This document shows, piece by piece, positions 24,601-33,857 of a stretch of 64,000 bases of DNA. The stretch's first letter is position 1. The number at the start of each line of letters is the position of its first letter. This DNA is from Ctena decussata (lineage: Eukaryota; Mollusca; Bivalvia; Lucinida; Lucinidae). A program made the position numbers and the translations under genes. Below the pieces are notes generated by a model that did no database searches, had not been told where the DNA came from, and was given only the letters and a program-made list of their open reading frames with translations. The stretch lies in assembly GCA_963989385.1 (NCBI GenBank), contig OZ022500.1, forward strand, positions 117,531,842 through 117,595,841, read 5' to 3'.

Positions 24601-25644
24601 ATGTAGATTTAATCGTCTTAAACCCTCTGGAATCCAATTGGCATCTGGCTGCCAGTTGCCAGTTGCCAATTCGCAAGAATTTGCGAATTGGCATCTGGCT
24701 GCCGTTTGCCGGTTTACTATTTAGCTTAAATCGGCTTAAATCCTCTCAAATCGAATTGGCACTTGGCTGCCGTTTGCCAGTTGCCAGATCACAAGAATTA
24801 GCGAATTGGCATCTGGCTGCCGTTTGCAGGTTTCCTGTGTAGCTTAAATCGTCTGAAACCCTCTCAGATCGAATTGGCAACTGGCTGCCAGTTGCCAGTT
24901 TCCAATTCATAAACCTTTTCGAATCGCCATCTTGCTGCCGTTTGCCGGTTTCCTATGTAGCTTCAATTTTCTTAACCCCTCTGGAATCGAATTGGCATCT
25001 GGCTTCCAGTTGCCAGTTGCCAATTCGCAAGAATTAGTGATTTGGCATCTGGCTGCCGTTTACCGGTTTCCTTCATGACTTTAATCGTCTTAAACACTCA
25101 TGAATCGAATTGGCATCTGGCTGCCAGTTGCCAGTTTCCAGTTCAGAAGAACTAGCGAATTGTCATCTGGCTGTCGTTTGTCGGTTTCCTATGTAGATTT
25201 AATCGTCTTAAACCCTCTCAAATCCAATTGGCATCTGGCTGCCAGTTGCCAGTTGCCAATTTGCAAGAATTTGCGAATTGGCATCTGGCTGCCGTTTGCC
25301 GGTTTACTATTTAGCTTAAATCGGCTTAAATCCTCTCAAATCGAATTGGCACTTGGCTGCCGTTTGCCAGTTGCTTATTCACCTGGAATGCTCGAAAACC
25401 CTCTCGAGTCGAATCGGCATCTGGCTGCCAGTTGCCAATTCACGCGAATTGGCATGTGGCTGCCGTTTGCCGGTTTCCTATTCAGCTGTAAAAGCATCTC
25501 AAATCGAATCGGCAACTAGCTTCCAGTTGCCTGTCGCGAGAATTTGCGAATTGGCATCTAGAATGTGAAGTTAGCTGTCATTTGCCAGTTGCCGATTGAA
25601 TAGGTAATTGGCAACTGGCAACTGGCAGCCAACTTCACGAACAT
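15700..25644 (-). repeat. Right arm: tandem ~118-bp satellite in inverted orientation
   Basis: About 84 copies of the reverse complement of the left-arm unit. Two higher-order zones are visible. In the inner zone a variant with TTGACGGTTTTTTACTTGGC recurs near 16641, 17389, 18083, 19293, 19988 and 20690 (period about 700 bases, six monomers). In the outer zone a block starting CTCTGGAATCG recurs near 23800, 24391 and 24980 (period about 590, five monomers) with near identity, which suggests recent amplification. Inner variants mirror inner left-arm variants and outer mirror outer. Open frames rich in LPVANSQELA and similar are array artefacts. Confidence 0.9.
25565..25638. repeat. Terminal hairpin at right end of giant foldback
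   Basis: GTGAAGTTAGCTGTC near 25565 pairs with GGCAGCCAACTTCAC ending at 25638. It mirrors the hairpin at the left end. Confidence 0.8.
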
Positions 25645-25653
25645 GTGTGCATG
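25645..25653. repeat. Right 9-bp target-site duplication of giant foldback
   Basis: GTGTGCATG, an exact copy of 2730-2738, followed by CATGTAT exactly as at the empty site in gene C. Confidence 0.9.
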
Positions 25654-25960
25654 CATGTATATTTCTTGAGTTTGTATCTACATGTAAAACCTTCAGTCTT
25701 CATCACCGCGCAACTTATTCAAAACCTATCTTTCTCATCATAGTTTAAACCATGGAATGTATTGGAGAAGAATGGAATGAACTGGAACCGAGTACAATCT
25801 CCTGTACTTTATTCGACTTATTTAAGGTGGTACTCTTATATTAAAGAATTTGCTTCCTCTGGGGAAGCAAGTTCTTCCCTGTAACACACCCCTCCTAGGC
25901 TCTTGGTGTTGGCTGTAGCCAGTCAAATGTAGATTACTAAAGTAATTTAATCTGTTTCAG

Positions 25961-26116
25961 GGTATTTCACTGAAGAATAAAATCAAAGCAGCGAAGTACA
26001 CCGAATGTTCAGCACTGACACGGAAAGGACTAAAGAATGTATTCGATGAGGCAATTCGCTCTGTTCTCGTACCATCAAAACCTAACCATTCACATGGAAT
26101 ATGTTCAATCGTATAG
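25961..26116 (+). CDS. Rac-like GTPase gene A, last coding exon with CAAX box
   Basis: This exon encodes the last 51 residues and the stop. It begins after a CTGTTTCAG acceptor in phase 0. It reads [13 protein letters not shown], then the G5 box within ECSALT (SAL backs the guanine base), then the final amphipathic helix with [10 protein letters not shown] as in Rac/Cdc42. The end is [12 protein letters not shown] is a CAAX prenylation signal. The usual polybasic tail of Rac1 is absent. Combined with exon 232-351 the intron is 25.6 kb because of the foldback insertion. The frame is intact, so the gene may still be functional if the intron is spliced. The duplicate exon is 46707-46862. Confidence 0.87.
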   Translation, partial: GISLKNKIKAAKYTECSALTRKGLKNVFDEAIRSVLVPSKPNHSHGICSIV

Positions 26117-26367
26117 CGTAAAAAACGTTTTATTTAGTCAATGTGCAATACTAACTCAAAGGGATACCACAACTTGAAGATATGTCAGACATATGAAGAC
26201 TGCTGAATTTAGCTGAGTTGCCTGATACTTCAAGGGATAATGACCGGCACCAAAATCCAGTGACAAGCGTACACTGAGAGACACTGACATAAAATCGCTT
26301 TTTAACAAGAGGACAAAGAATTCGAGATTACTGGATCAAAATTCAGCGATCAGAAACTCCAGGGTTT

Positions 26368-26503
26368 GAGGTTATAAAACTTGAGAATAATCTCAAACTC
26401 AAAATAAAGCACACTGATTGGCTGCTTCCGAGCACATGCTTGGAAGCAGCCAATCAGTGTGCTTTATTTTGAGTTTGAGAATGTACTCAAGTATTATAAC
26501 CTC
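26368..26503. mobile_element. Hairpin MITE, GAGGTTATAA termini (copy in segment A)
   Basis: Near-perfect palindrome: GAGGTTATAAAACTTGAG at the left mirrors CTCAAGTATTATAACCTC at the right, with CAAACTCAAAATAAAGCACA and its complement inside. The orthologous copy is 46342-46476 and a longer relative is at 37257-37489. Confidence 0.8.
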
Positions 26504-26587
26504 TGGGCCTGTTTTTTAACAAGAGGACAAAGACTACGAGATCACTGGATTTAAATTCAGCCATTAGGAACTCCAGGTATGGTTGGG

Positions 26588-26713
26588 TTTTTTGTCCATA
26601 GTTTCCGGGAACTCGGCGAGGCAGTTCCAGTGTCAGGTCACAACGTTTATGATTATGGAGAACCAACAAATTGATCTCAAATTATCACCAAATACAATTT
26701 TGTTTGGAACCGT
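26588..26713. mobile_element. MITE fragment with GTTCCNGGCGAGGCAGTTCC-like palindromic core
   Basis: GGAACTCGGCGAGGCAGTTCC is a short palindromic core flanked by TCACAACGTTTATG. The mirrored relative is at 46170-46290. The GTGACC/GGTCAC plus palindromic centre layout resembles the elements at 45888-46089 and 32390-32598. Confidence 0.45.
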
Positions 26714-26839
26714 CCAGCAGGCTAACCACGTTGAAACAACATTCAAACATTGTTCATTCAAATTCATGGCGTGAATCAACAGTGATTGAGTGTTGTGTGA
26801 CACTGAATCAAGGATAATTCAGCGTTGTGTGCCTACTGG
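26714..26839. mobile_element. CCAGCAGG-type palindromic MITE (segment A)
   Basis: Begins CCAGCAGGCTAACCACGTTG and ends TGTGTGCCTACTGG, with inverted TTGAATCA-type motifs inside. The duplicate copy (45804-46146) is split by a further MITE. Confidence 0.7.
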
Positions 26840-26934
26840 ACTTGAGATGCTAACTCTATTTTGTTTTGGAATTTCAGTATCACGACATCTGCATCTGAGG
26901 AAACCCACACCTGGCTAACTATGTTTTCAAGAAT

Positions 26935-27060
26935 GTTACGAAACGAAAAGGAGCTGTGACGAAACAAAACGGAGTCCTCGTTACCATAGCATGGTCATCA
27001 GGTCGTTTGGTAACTATGACTCTTTTTCGTTTCGTAACAGCTTTTTTTCGTTTCGTAACA
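26935..27060. mobile_element. Hairpin MITE, TGTTACGAAACGAAAA termini (segment A)
   Basis: GTTACGAAACGAAAAGGAGC at the left mirrors CTTTTTTTCGTTTCGTAAC at the right, around GGTAACTATGACTC. The orthologous copy is 45583-45711. Confidence 0.75.
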
Positions 27061-27249
27061 GCCCTTGTATATACATACATTGTAGTTAAAATGGGTTGAA
27101 AAGAGTCTTGAAAATTAAATTCAATAAACAACTGCACATACCCAGATCAGCTTGCTCAGCCTCGAAATACTCTTACATTGCTGAGTTTGATTAACCCATT
27201 TATGACAAGCGTCTCAAAAAAGGACATAGGCAAACAGTCTAAATGGATC

Positions 27250-27347
27250 CCGTTGGGCACATAACATTGATTCAACCTTGATTCAACGTCATATTACGTT
27301 ATATCAAGGTTGAATCAATGTTGATTCAGCGCTGTGTGCCTGCTGGG
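27250..27347. mobile_element. Palindromic CCCAGCAGGCAC-type MITE (TTGAATCA form, segment A)
   Basis: GTTGGGCACATAACATTGATTC to GCTGTGTGCCTGCTGGGG, symmetrical, non-coding. The duplicate is at 45284-45376. Confidence 0.75.
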
Positions 27348-27432
27348 GCCGGCCAGTTCAGATGCTTCAGAATGCAACGTCTTATCAAGGGTTCCAGCAA
27401 TTGCATAAATTTAAAGATATAAAATAATAATT

Positions 27433-27668
27433 GAGCTGCGACACGAGAAAACCAACAAAGTGGTCGTGCGCCCAGCACAGACTCAGATCAGCCTGAGCAT
27501 CCGCCCAATTAGATCAGACTCTTTCCTAAGCGCTTAAAGGATAGCTAAGGGTCTAAGCTACCTCCATGCGGACAGCGAAGACTCTGATCAGCCTTGGCGG
27601 ATGCCCAGGCTGATCTGAGTCTGCGCTGGTCGCACAACAACTTTGTTGGTTTTCTCGTGTCGCGGCTC
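27433..27668. mobile_element. GAGCCGCGACACG hairpin MITE, copy 1
   Basis: Long palindrome with arms GAGCTGCGACACGAGAAAAC and GTTTTCTCGTGTCGCGGCTC, and inner CAGACTCAGATCAGCCTG-type arms. It occupies the same place as 44955-45190 in the duplicate, so it was present before duplication. Confidence 0.85.
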
Positions 27669-27853
27669 AGATAAATCCACGAGATACCGCTAAAATAATG
27701 AATGGACTCATCCAGTGCATAAGGATAGAATAGTCCACTAGGCATAAGTGGGTAAAAAACCGAGGTGTGCGTGCACTGAATCAGGTTTTCATGAAAGCAA
27801 CTCGTGTTATGTCAGTTATTTATTAAATACATGCGTTGTTATCAAGAAGAAAA

Positions 27854-27960
27854 CCCAGCAGGCACATAACGTCGAAATGACGTCGTATTGACGTCGATGC
27901 GACGTCATATCGTCACTAAACGTCAGTACGACGTCATTATGACGTTAAGCGCCTGCTGGG
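27854..27960. mobile_element. CCCAGCAGGCAC palindrome, GACGTC form (segment A)
   Basis: Ends are CCCAGCAGGCAC and GCGCCTGCTGGG. The interior is a nearly continuous series of GACGTC, GTCGATGCGACGTC and TGACGTC motifs. Flanks AA/AA fit a 2-base target duplication. The duplicate is 44659-44777. Confidence 0.8.
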
Positions 27961-28139
27961 AATGCACTGGAACACAGGAATGTACGTATAACATGATTAA
28001 CGAATGTTAGAAATTTATTTGTAAATACGAAGCAATGTTATGTCTCTGTTATTTACAAAACTCATTCATGTTAAGAGATACGAGACGAAAAATAATATTT
28101 TGCTGTAGTGTTTTGTTTGTTCAAATGTCAGATAAGTAA

Positions 28140-28217
28140 CCCAGCAGGCACAACAGGTTGAACCCATTACTGAATCAACATTGATTCAACGTCATGACGT
28201 TGACTCAACGGAGACGC
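28140..28217. mobile_element. CCCAGCAGGCAC palindrome, truncated at the duplication edge
   Basis: Starts CCCAGCAGGCACAACAGG and runs through TTGATTCAACGTCATGACG. Its far end is not palindromically complete. The mirrored copy lies at 44397-44481, and the end of shared sequence coincides with this element. Confidence 0.6.
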
Positions 28218-28452
28218 AATGTTGGTGGTATGGAGCATATTTTTAAAGAAAAGTACTCTTAGGGGAGCAAATTATTTCTTTCAAAAATTGAGCCCTTTTG
28301 AGAAGGGAGACAAATATGAAACTAGCAGAGTTGCAATCCCTGAAAGTAAACACACTCACAGAAGAAGGTCTGACACGACTCAGGATCAAGCTCACGATCT
28401 CCAGGTTTGTAGCAAGACACTCTAAACACTCAGGCTGGTCTTGTGTACACAG

Positions 28453-28625
28453 GAGCTGCGGTAACGGTGGATAAAGTGCTAGCCAACTGATCTAGCGGTC
28501 CTGGGTTCGAGTCCAGTTGAAGATTCAAACGTAAACGGGGTCCCACTGCACAAAGCCTTTCATCATCACCCTTCCACCTTCCCGATGTGACTAAAATACG
28601 TTTGAAAAGGACGTAAATCGCATGT
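28453..28625 (+). mobile_element. tRNA-derived SINE, family 2 (copy 1)
   Basis: A degenerate A box is followed by CTGGGTTCGAGTCCAG (B box with T-arm) and the family body GTAAACGGGGTCCCACTGCA, CAAAGCCTTTCATCATCACC. Relatives: 52908-53045, 51800-51975 and a minus-strand piece at 36700-36802. Confidence 0.7.
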
Positions 28626-28639
28626 CATCTGGTGTAAAT

Positions 28640-28875
28640 GAGCCGCGACACGACAAAACCAACAATGTGGTTGTGCGCCCAGCGCAGACTCAGATCAGCC
28701 TGGGCATCCGCCCAGTCTGATCAGAGTCTTCGCTGTCCGCATGGATGTAGCTTCGACCCTTAGCTTCCCTTTAAGCACTTAACAAAGAGTCTAGTCAAAC
28801 TGGGCAGATGCCCAGGCTGACCTGAGTCTGCGCAGTGCCAACAACCACATTGTTGGTTTTCTCGTGTCGCGGCTC
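28640..28875. mobile_element. GAGCCGCGACACG hairpin MITE, copy 2
   Basis: GAGCCGCGACACGACAAAAC and GTTTTCTCGTGTCGCGGCTC mirror each other. AAAT flanks both sides. Confidence 0.85.
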
Positions 28876-28943
28876 AAATGATGTTGAGAGCCACAGCTTA
28901 TTGCTGGTATTCATGCGGATTATTCGACACTGAATAACATAGA

Positions 28944-29020
28944 GAGGCGCCATATCCAAATGGTTAGAGCTATCAGCTTTGGTACAGAAGTTCAAGAGGT
29001 CCAATTTCAGTAGACTCTTT
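28944..29020 (+). mobile_element. Possible degenerate tRNA-like SINE head
   Basis: CCATATCCAAATGGTTAGAGC resembles a class II tRNA A-box region, and GAAGTTCAAGAGGTCCAA is a weak B-box candidate. Low certainty. Confidence 0.3.
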
Positions 29021-29029
29021 TTGTTTACC

Positions 29030-30240
29030 TAGCGGTAAATGAGCACCACTTTGGATTCAAAGAAAGCTACAGGTAGCGAATGGAGCGGGTTAGGCTCCGT
29101 TTTCATAATCTGTGCCCAAGAGGCAAGATGCAGTGGGGTTTTAACTACACCCACTGTTCCTGTGGCCGTTGTTTCATAAAATAGTATCGTTGGGGGCCTC
29201 ATTTGATTAACGCTTGCTTGGGTTCATCAAATTCGTTTGGCCTTATCCCCCAAAAATATATCATATTAGTTTATTTTCCTATTGAGACACATGTCTGTAG
29301 CTATCAATCGTCAACTAAAATGCAATTTCGACCGAGTTTCTATTTTTTGACAGTCGCATTGGCCTACCTGGCACCCCACACGGGGACAGCTGCCTTTGCC
29401 TACCTGTCACTTCTCGGACTCATCCACGATGAGTCGCTCACACAGATTTGATCAGACTGTTCGCGTACACTCAAATCCTGACTCTCTATGACATAATTTA
29501 CTGTGTCCTCTCACTCGGTCACGTCTATGTAGTCGACTTGATTATCATAAATCATTTTATTGCGTCAAATTATAATGAGTTTCCCCCGAAACTAGAGCCA
29601 AATATAGTTGTAGTTAATGTATAGAAAAATAAGTAGGGTTTAATTTAGTCACATCATAGTGTGTTCATATTATATTTAGAATAGTTTTAGTGTATTTCAA
29701 TTATCCTTTTATATTTTAAGTATGAATCATATGTTTATCTTGGGTTTAATTCATGACAATAAATAAACATAATTCAAACTTATATGTTCGTTCTGTTGTG
29801 TATAAAATAGTATCGCAGATGTAGCAGTGACTGGTGATTACCCTTTTACAATGGAAGTTTCATGATAAAAAGTGATTGGCGATTGCTTGTTTTATGAGCA
29901 ATTATAGCATTAACACCAGAACCGCACATGCACTTTCAACTTCTGTTTTTTTTAACCGCAAGAAACCCATAATACGGAGCAAAGGTACATTCGCTTTCCG
30001 CACATGGCCAATGTCCTTTATCTGCAACATCAATAACATTCTGCTCTGTTTAAATTCTCGTAACAACATTCCCCAAGTGTCTCAGCGGTACGTAACCAGA
30101 GATGCACACACCTGGCGCCGAGTGTCCGTCCATCATCAATAGCATATCCAGAATTTTACAACAATTTAGCGTTACTTTGGTACATGTAACTATATATCGA
30201 GTTATAACTTAAGTTTAAAGTGAATTATGTTTCCCACATT
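29030..30240. other. Intergenic DNA between convergent genes A and B, no gene seen
   Basis: AT-rich sequence downstream of both stop codons. Short open frames show no family motif. I recognise no RNA gene or repeat. Confidence 0.55.
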
Positions 30241-30248
30241 CAGGAGTT

Positions 30249-30416
30249 CTACAGTACATGACAACCACAGCATAAACTGCCTGTTCCGTGAACATGTATC
30301 TCTCTGTTGAGGTAGGAAAGTATCACTTCTTCAAAGCAAGCTTCAACGCCGTCCCCTGTCAATGCTGAACACGTAGTATATTTCTGAATTCCCATATTTG
30401 ATGCTAACTCTGTCAG
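30249..30416 (-). CDS. Divergent Rho-like GTPase gene B, last coding exon with CAAX box
   Basis: This exon encodes 55 residues plus a TAG stop after a TTTTGTTTTCAG acceptor, phase 0. It reads LTELASNMGIQKY, the G5 box in TCSALTGDG, a helix VEACFEEVILSYL, and a tail ending in SLCCGCHVL. CHVL is a CAAX motif. A terminal Leu usually directs geranylgeranylation, and the preceding cysteines could be palmitoylated (inference). The spacing from the G4 box in exon 32845-32943 to SAL is short, so the Rho-insert helix is missing. The frame is open and the CAAX box intact, arguing for a living gene although the sequence is far from canonical Rac. Confidence 0.85.
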   Translation of the reverse strand: MTELASNMGIQKYTTCSALTGDGVEACFEEVILSYLNREIHVHGTGSLCCGCHVL

Positions 30417-30539
30417 CTGAAAAACAAAAACAAAAATTGTTCACAGAAATCAAGACATAGACATTTTACTTAATGCATTTGGTGTAGCCGGAAAAGGGCC
30501 TTACGCTATGTGCGTACTGTAAATAAAGGTAAAGGTTTC

Positions 30540-30739
30540 NNNNNNNNNNNNNNNNNNNNNNNNNNNNNNNNNNNNNNNNNNNNNNNNNNNNNNNNNNNNN
30601 NNNNNNNNNNNNNNNNNNNNNNNNNNNNNNNNNNNNNNNNNNNNNNNNNNNNNNNNNNNNNNNNNNNNNNNNNNNNNNNNNNNNNNNNNNNNNNNNNNNN
30701 NNNNNNNNNNNNNNNNNNNNNNNNNNNNNNNNNNNNNNN
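30540..30739. other. Assembly gap (200 N)
   Basis: Exactly 200 N, a conventional placeholder length, so the true size is unknown. It falls in the last intron of gene B. The sequence to its right is a minus-strand tRNA-like SINE head, so an unresolved repeat is a likely cause. Confidence 0.95.
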
Positions 30740-30800
30740 GAACCTGCGACTTTCTGTACCATAACCGAGTGTCTCTAACCAGTCGACCACAGCCCCACTC
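30740..30800 (-). mobile_element. tRNA-like SINE head cut by the gap
   Basis: On the minus strand GGGGCTGTGGTCGACTGG is an A-box-like start, and GTCGCAGGTTC at the gap edge is the start of a B box. Class II tRNA spacing. The remainder is lost in the gap. Confidence 0.5.
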
Positions 30801-30809
30801 TATACTGTT

Positions 30810-30995
30810 AATACTAAAGTCAGTCTGCACTTCAGCTCAGACTGGTCAGAGTCTCCGCTTTTCAGCTTTTAGATTTACAAAGTTTCACAGACGGTATATG
30901 CTAAAAGAGAAGACTCTGATGAGACTATGCGGATGCGCAGGCTGATCTGAGTCTTTTCTGGTCGTACAGGCTTTTAAGTTCCGTTTCACGTGACG
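30810..30995. mobile_element. Decayed GAGCCGCGACACG-family hairpin
   Basis: CAGACTGGTCAGAGTCTCCGC and GAAGACTCTGATGAGAC with CAGGCTGATCTGAGTC match the inner arms of the hairpin MITEs at 28640 and elsewhere. The outer ends are not recognisable. Confidence 0.45.
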
Positions 30996-31025
30996 CCAAT
31001 CTTTTCTGTGATTCTAGGATAATTC

Positions 31026-31140
31026 ATCTTCGCAAGCCTAGGGTCTTACGTACGTAAGGACCAAAGTGGACTTAGTACCCTTGGCGTCCTTACGTACGTT
31101 AGGAACGAAATGGCCTTAGTACCTTGGCTTGCGAAGATGA
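31026..31140. repeat. Palindrome with ATCTTCGCAAGCC ends
   Basis: ATCTTCGCAAGCCTAGG mirrors CTTGGCTTGCGAAGAT, and CTTACGTACGTAAGG motifs lie inside. The following 31234-31600 is rich in GTCGCAAG/GCTGCGG-type short motifs that may belong to the same decayed element. Confidence 0.6.
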
Positions 31141-31776
31141 GGATGATTTCTTGACTGTAGGTTTTCCATTAAAACATGCGTTATTTCACACCATCCCTGC
31201 AGCAGCCACACACCTGCCTTCAACCATACTTCAGTGAAAGCTGGATTTCCAATACCGTCTTACAAATTCGCAGGGTCGCACGGTAGTCGCAAACTGAAAT
31301 TTTCTATGCAAAATTCGGGATATTTTAAAGGTCGCAAGGAGGCTACAAGACAGCATCTAAACGCCCTCTCTGTTGACGTACGATTTCATATGTTACCAAG
31401 CTGCGGCTGCGGTAAATCACTTCTTGCATTTGCCTTGTGAAGGCGAAAAGTCAGCCGCACGAACACGTTGCAATAGCTTAGCGTTTTGTCTCAAGGCTGT
31501 CGCAAGAATGCTGCCTAACGTACGGCAACCGCAGAAGTTCGCACAGCGGCTGCGTGATTGCACTGCGGATTCTGTGCGATTTCCCTCTCCTATTAGATAA
31601 TTCTCCTCATACCGCCTAACACGACTGTCGATGTTTAGTCAAACGACATCTCAGATAGTTTATCATAAATCAAAGGGGCAGGGGAAGCTGCAGTTGCTGC
31701 TGTTGAAAAACCTGTGGTCCCCCAGGATTCTCATGATCAAGCACAGGTGAAGCCCCCAAAATAATAAAATCCATAT

Positions 31777-32012
31777 GAGCCACGACATGACAAAAGCAAC
31801 AATGTGGTTGTGCGACCAGGGCAGACTCAGATCAGTCTGGACAGCCGCCCAGTTTCACCAGACTCTTCGTTAAGTGCTCAAAGTGTAGCTAAGGGTATAA
31901 GCTACCTCCGTGTGGACAGCGAAGACTCTGATCAGACTGGGCGGATGCCCAGGCTGATCTGAGTCTGCGCTGGGCGCACAACCACAGTGTTGGTTTTGTC
32001 GTGATGCGGCTC
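31777..32012. mobile_element. GAGCCGCGACACG hairpin MITE, copy 3
   Basis: GAGCCACGACATGACAAAAG to TTTTGTCGTGATGCGGCTC, with inner CAGACTCAGATCAG/CTGATCTGAGTCTG arms. ATAT on both sides. Confidence 0.8.
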
Positions 32013-32389
32013 ATATAGCTTTCTGGCATTGACGCTCGCGGATAGCCAGTGCCAAATTAGCTTCATTACTAGCTTCTATAGTCATCACGAAAAGATGTGC
32101 TTCAGACAAGACGTGATGAAACTTGGTCGTTGCCCGTGGACTTGGGTAGAGTTTTTTCGATGAACGCGCAAACATCGTAAGGCATTTATGCAGCAGCCTT
32201 GCAAAATCTCTCGTAGGGTCGCCGCAAGAATGTTTTTCACATTCTTACAACATCCTTGTGGCAGTCTTGCAAATCTGAGTAACAGCTACGTAGCCATCTT
32301 GCGCCAGCCATGCAAACTTTAAAACTTCTTCAAAAATTCAGATCAGATATCTAGGGGTGATATATTTTGCGAATATATGCTGTTTCTGT

Positions 32390-32598
32390 TTTCTACAGTG
32401 CTCCAAATAAGAAGGGGTAACAAGGGTAATTTACGGATAAAATCCATTATTACTCCATAGAAACATATGTTGTGACCCCTCATTAGATCTCTCTCGCCTA
32501 GAACGTTCTAATGCGGGGTCACAACGTATGTTTTTGTTGAGAAATAAGAAAAAAAATCTTTGAATTATCCTCAATATGCCCTCTTACCTGGAGCTCTA
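32390..32598. mobile_element. MITE related to the element at 45888-46089
   Basis: The core ACATATGTTGTGACCCCTCA mirrors GCGGGGTCACAACGTATGT. The right part ends CCCTCTTACCTGGAGCTC, comparable to CCCTCTTATCTAGAGCT in the other copy. Confidence 0.6.
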
Positions 32599-32844
32599 TT
32601 CTATTGTAATATTGCCATTTCTAATTATTTCTATTATAAATAAGTAATAGATAGTAAAAATAATAATGGTAATGTAAAATAAAGACAGAAACTTATATTC
32701 CCACAAAATTAGTAATAGTTTTAATGACAATGATAGAGAGAAAAAACAGAAACCTATTTCCGCAAAATGTCAACCCTGGATATCTCATCTGATTTTTTGA
32801 AGTTTTGGTAAATAACAAAAAGCTACAGAATCCAAAGTACATAC

Positions 32845-32943
32845 CATACTTTCTGCATTACCTTCCCCGGTTATTAGATCTGATTTGGTTGCTAATAGCA
32901 TTATTGGAATATTTGGACAATGGTGTCTAACCTCGTCAGTCAC
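32845..32943 (-). CDS. Divergent Rho-like GTPase gene B, G4-box exon
   Basis: This exon encodes 33 residues between a GAATTCAG acceptor and a GTATGT donor, both phase 0. It reads [20 protein letters not shown] and continues SDLITGEGNAESM. EVRHHCPN is nearly invariant in Rac/Cdc42. TKSD is an intact G4 guanine-specificity motif. The conserved Trp that opens this exon in Rac is Val here. The residues after the G4 box are short and unlike the Rac insert helix. Confidence 0.85.
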
Positions 32944-33330
32944 CTGAATTCAACAAAGGAAACAGAGGAGTAAAAATGGCACGAGGGAAAATTCCTTATG
33001 CGTAATTGCACTGAAACAGAATGCTATGTGCTTTAATCGTCTTGTTAAGAAGTCTAGAGGGAATGTGTTTTTTTTTTTTGTTGTTGTTGTTTTGTTTTTT
33101 TTGTATTTGAAGTTTAAATGAATGATAACCCTTGCTACGACCCTTGCCTTATCTAAATTCTAAATATAGCAAGCGAGACTATTTTTTGAAACTAGGCGCT
33201 GAAGAATGAGTATTTTGTGGAACCTTGAGATTCGGGCTTACAATGTTGAATTATTTTTTATGTACGGCTATTCAGCCACGTTTCAAAAGGAAGACAACTT
33301 CTACAGAATCATATCTATTTTTCCATAAAC

Positions 33331-33554
33331 GAGCTGCGACACGAGAAAACCATCAAAGTGGCATCCACCCAGTCTAATCAGACTCTTCGCTGTCCCCATG
33401 GAGCTAGCTTAACCCTCTGAGCGCCAAGCAAATACACTTAGCTAGCTTTTAAGCGCACAGTGAATACTCTTATCAGACCGGGCGGATGCCCAGGCTGATC
33501 TGAGTCTTCGCTGGGCGCACATGCCACTTTCTTTGTTTTGTCGTGTCACGGCTC
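33331..33554. mobile_element. GAGCCGCGACACG hairpin MITE, copy 4
   Basis: GAGCTGCGACACGAGAAAAC to TTGTCGTGTCACGGCTC. The left inner arm is shortened. Lies in an intron of gene B. Confidence 0.75.
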
Positions 33555-33857
33555 AATATTAGTAAACCTCTAAGGTCATATCCCCCAACTTTTAAGAGTA
33601 GCCACCTATTCGTATGTGAAGGGAGTCAGAATATTTTCACATCTGTGACCATCATGGAGGTGTATTCATATACTTTCTGGTGTAGTGGTTGCACCGCCAT
33701 TCTTATCGCCATTTTCGAAGAAAAACAAATTTCATTAGATTCCCTGGACCACGAAGCCTTTCCAAAATAAATACATAAAACAAAATACTCCTCTAAGAGC
33801 AGATTCCTTCTTTTTTTGTCTGTTTGTTTATTTCTTTCAACAAATACCGATACGAAC

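Larger units (their letters stand above)
2739..25644. mobile_element. Giant (22.9 kb) foldback-type transposable element
   Basis: The element starts ATGTTCGTGAAGTTGGCTGC and ends with the reverse complement. The two termini mirror each other closely over at least the outer 350 bases or so. Inside, a roughly 118-bp satellite forms a left arm (to about 10432) and an inverted right arm (from about 15700). A 5.3-kb centre is not satellite. A perfect 9-bp target duplication flanks it, and the paralogous intron of gene C shows the empty target. Known foldback elements (Drosophila FB, sea-urchin TU) have tandem-repeat inverted termini. A 9-bp duplication is typical of Drosophila FB and of Mutator-like elements. 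I see no transposase, so it is probably non-autonomous. It lies wholly within the last intron of a Rac-like gene. Confidence 0.88.
1..28217. repeat. Left copy (A) of inverted segmental duplication carrying a Rac-like gene 3' half
   Basis: This segment is the reverse complement, with divergence and indels, of roughly 44397-51110. Shared landmarks in mirrored order are the two last exons of a Rac-like gene, the intron between them, and a set of hairpin MITEs downstream of the stop codon. The coding differences (Lys/Glu, Ile/Val, Ser/Cys and a 15-base indel) mean these are paralogues rather than alleles. Copy A alone contains the 22.9-kb foldback element and a SINE at 1037-1315. The left boundary lies outside the window. 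The right boundary near 28217 is where similarity to the other copy stops. Confidence 0.85.

Noticed and set aside
15595..25568. Open frames in the right arm with LPVANSQELA-type repeats
   Set aside because: Same satellite in the other orientation, so not genes or a repeat-protein family.
2739..25644. CRISPR-like or centromeric array
   Set aside because: Units have no spacer/repeat alternation. The inverted arms with a 9-bp target duplication and an empty paralogous site show an insertion rather than a centromere.
30510..30830. ORFs spanning the N gap
   Set aside because: Mostly unknown residues; an artefact of translating N.
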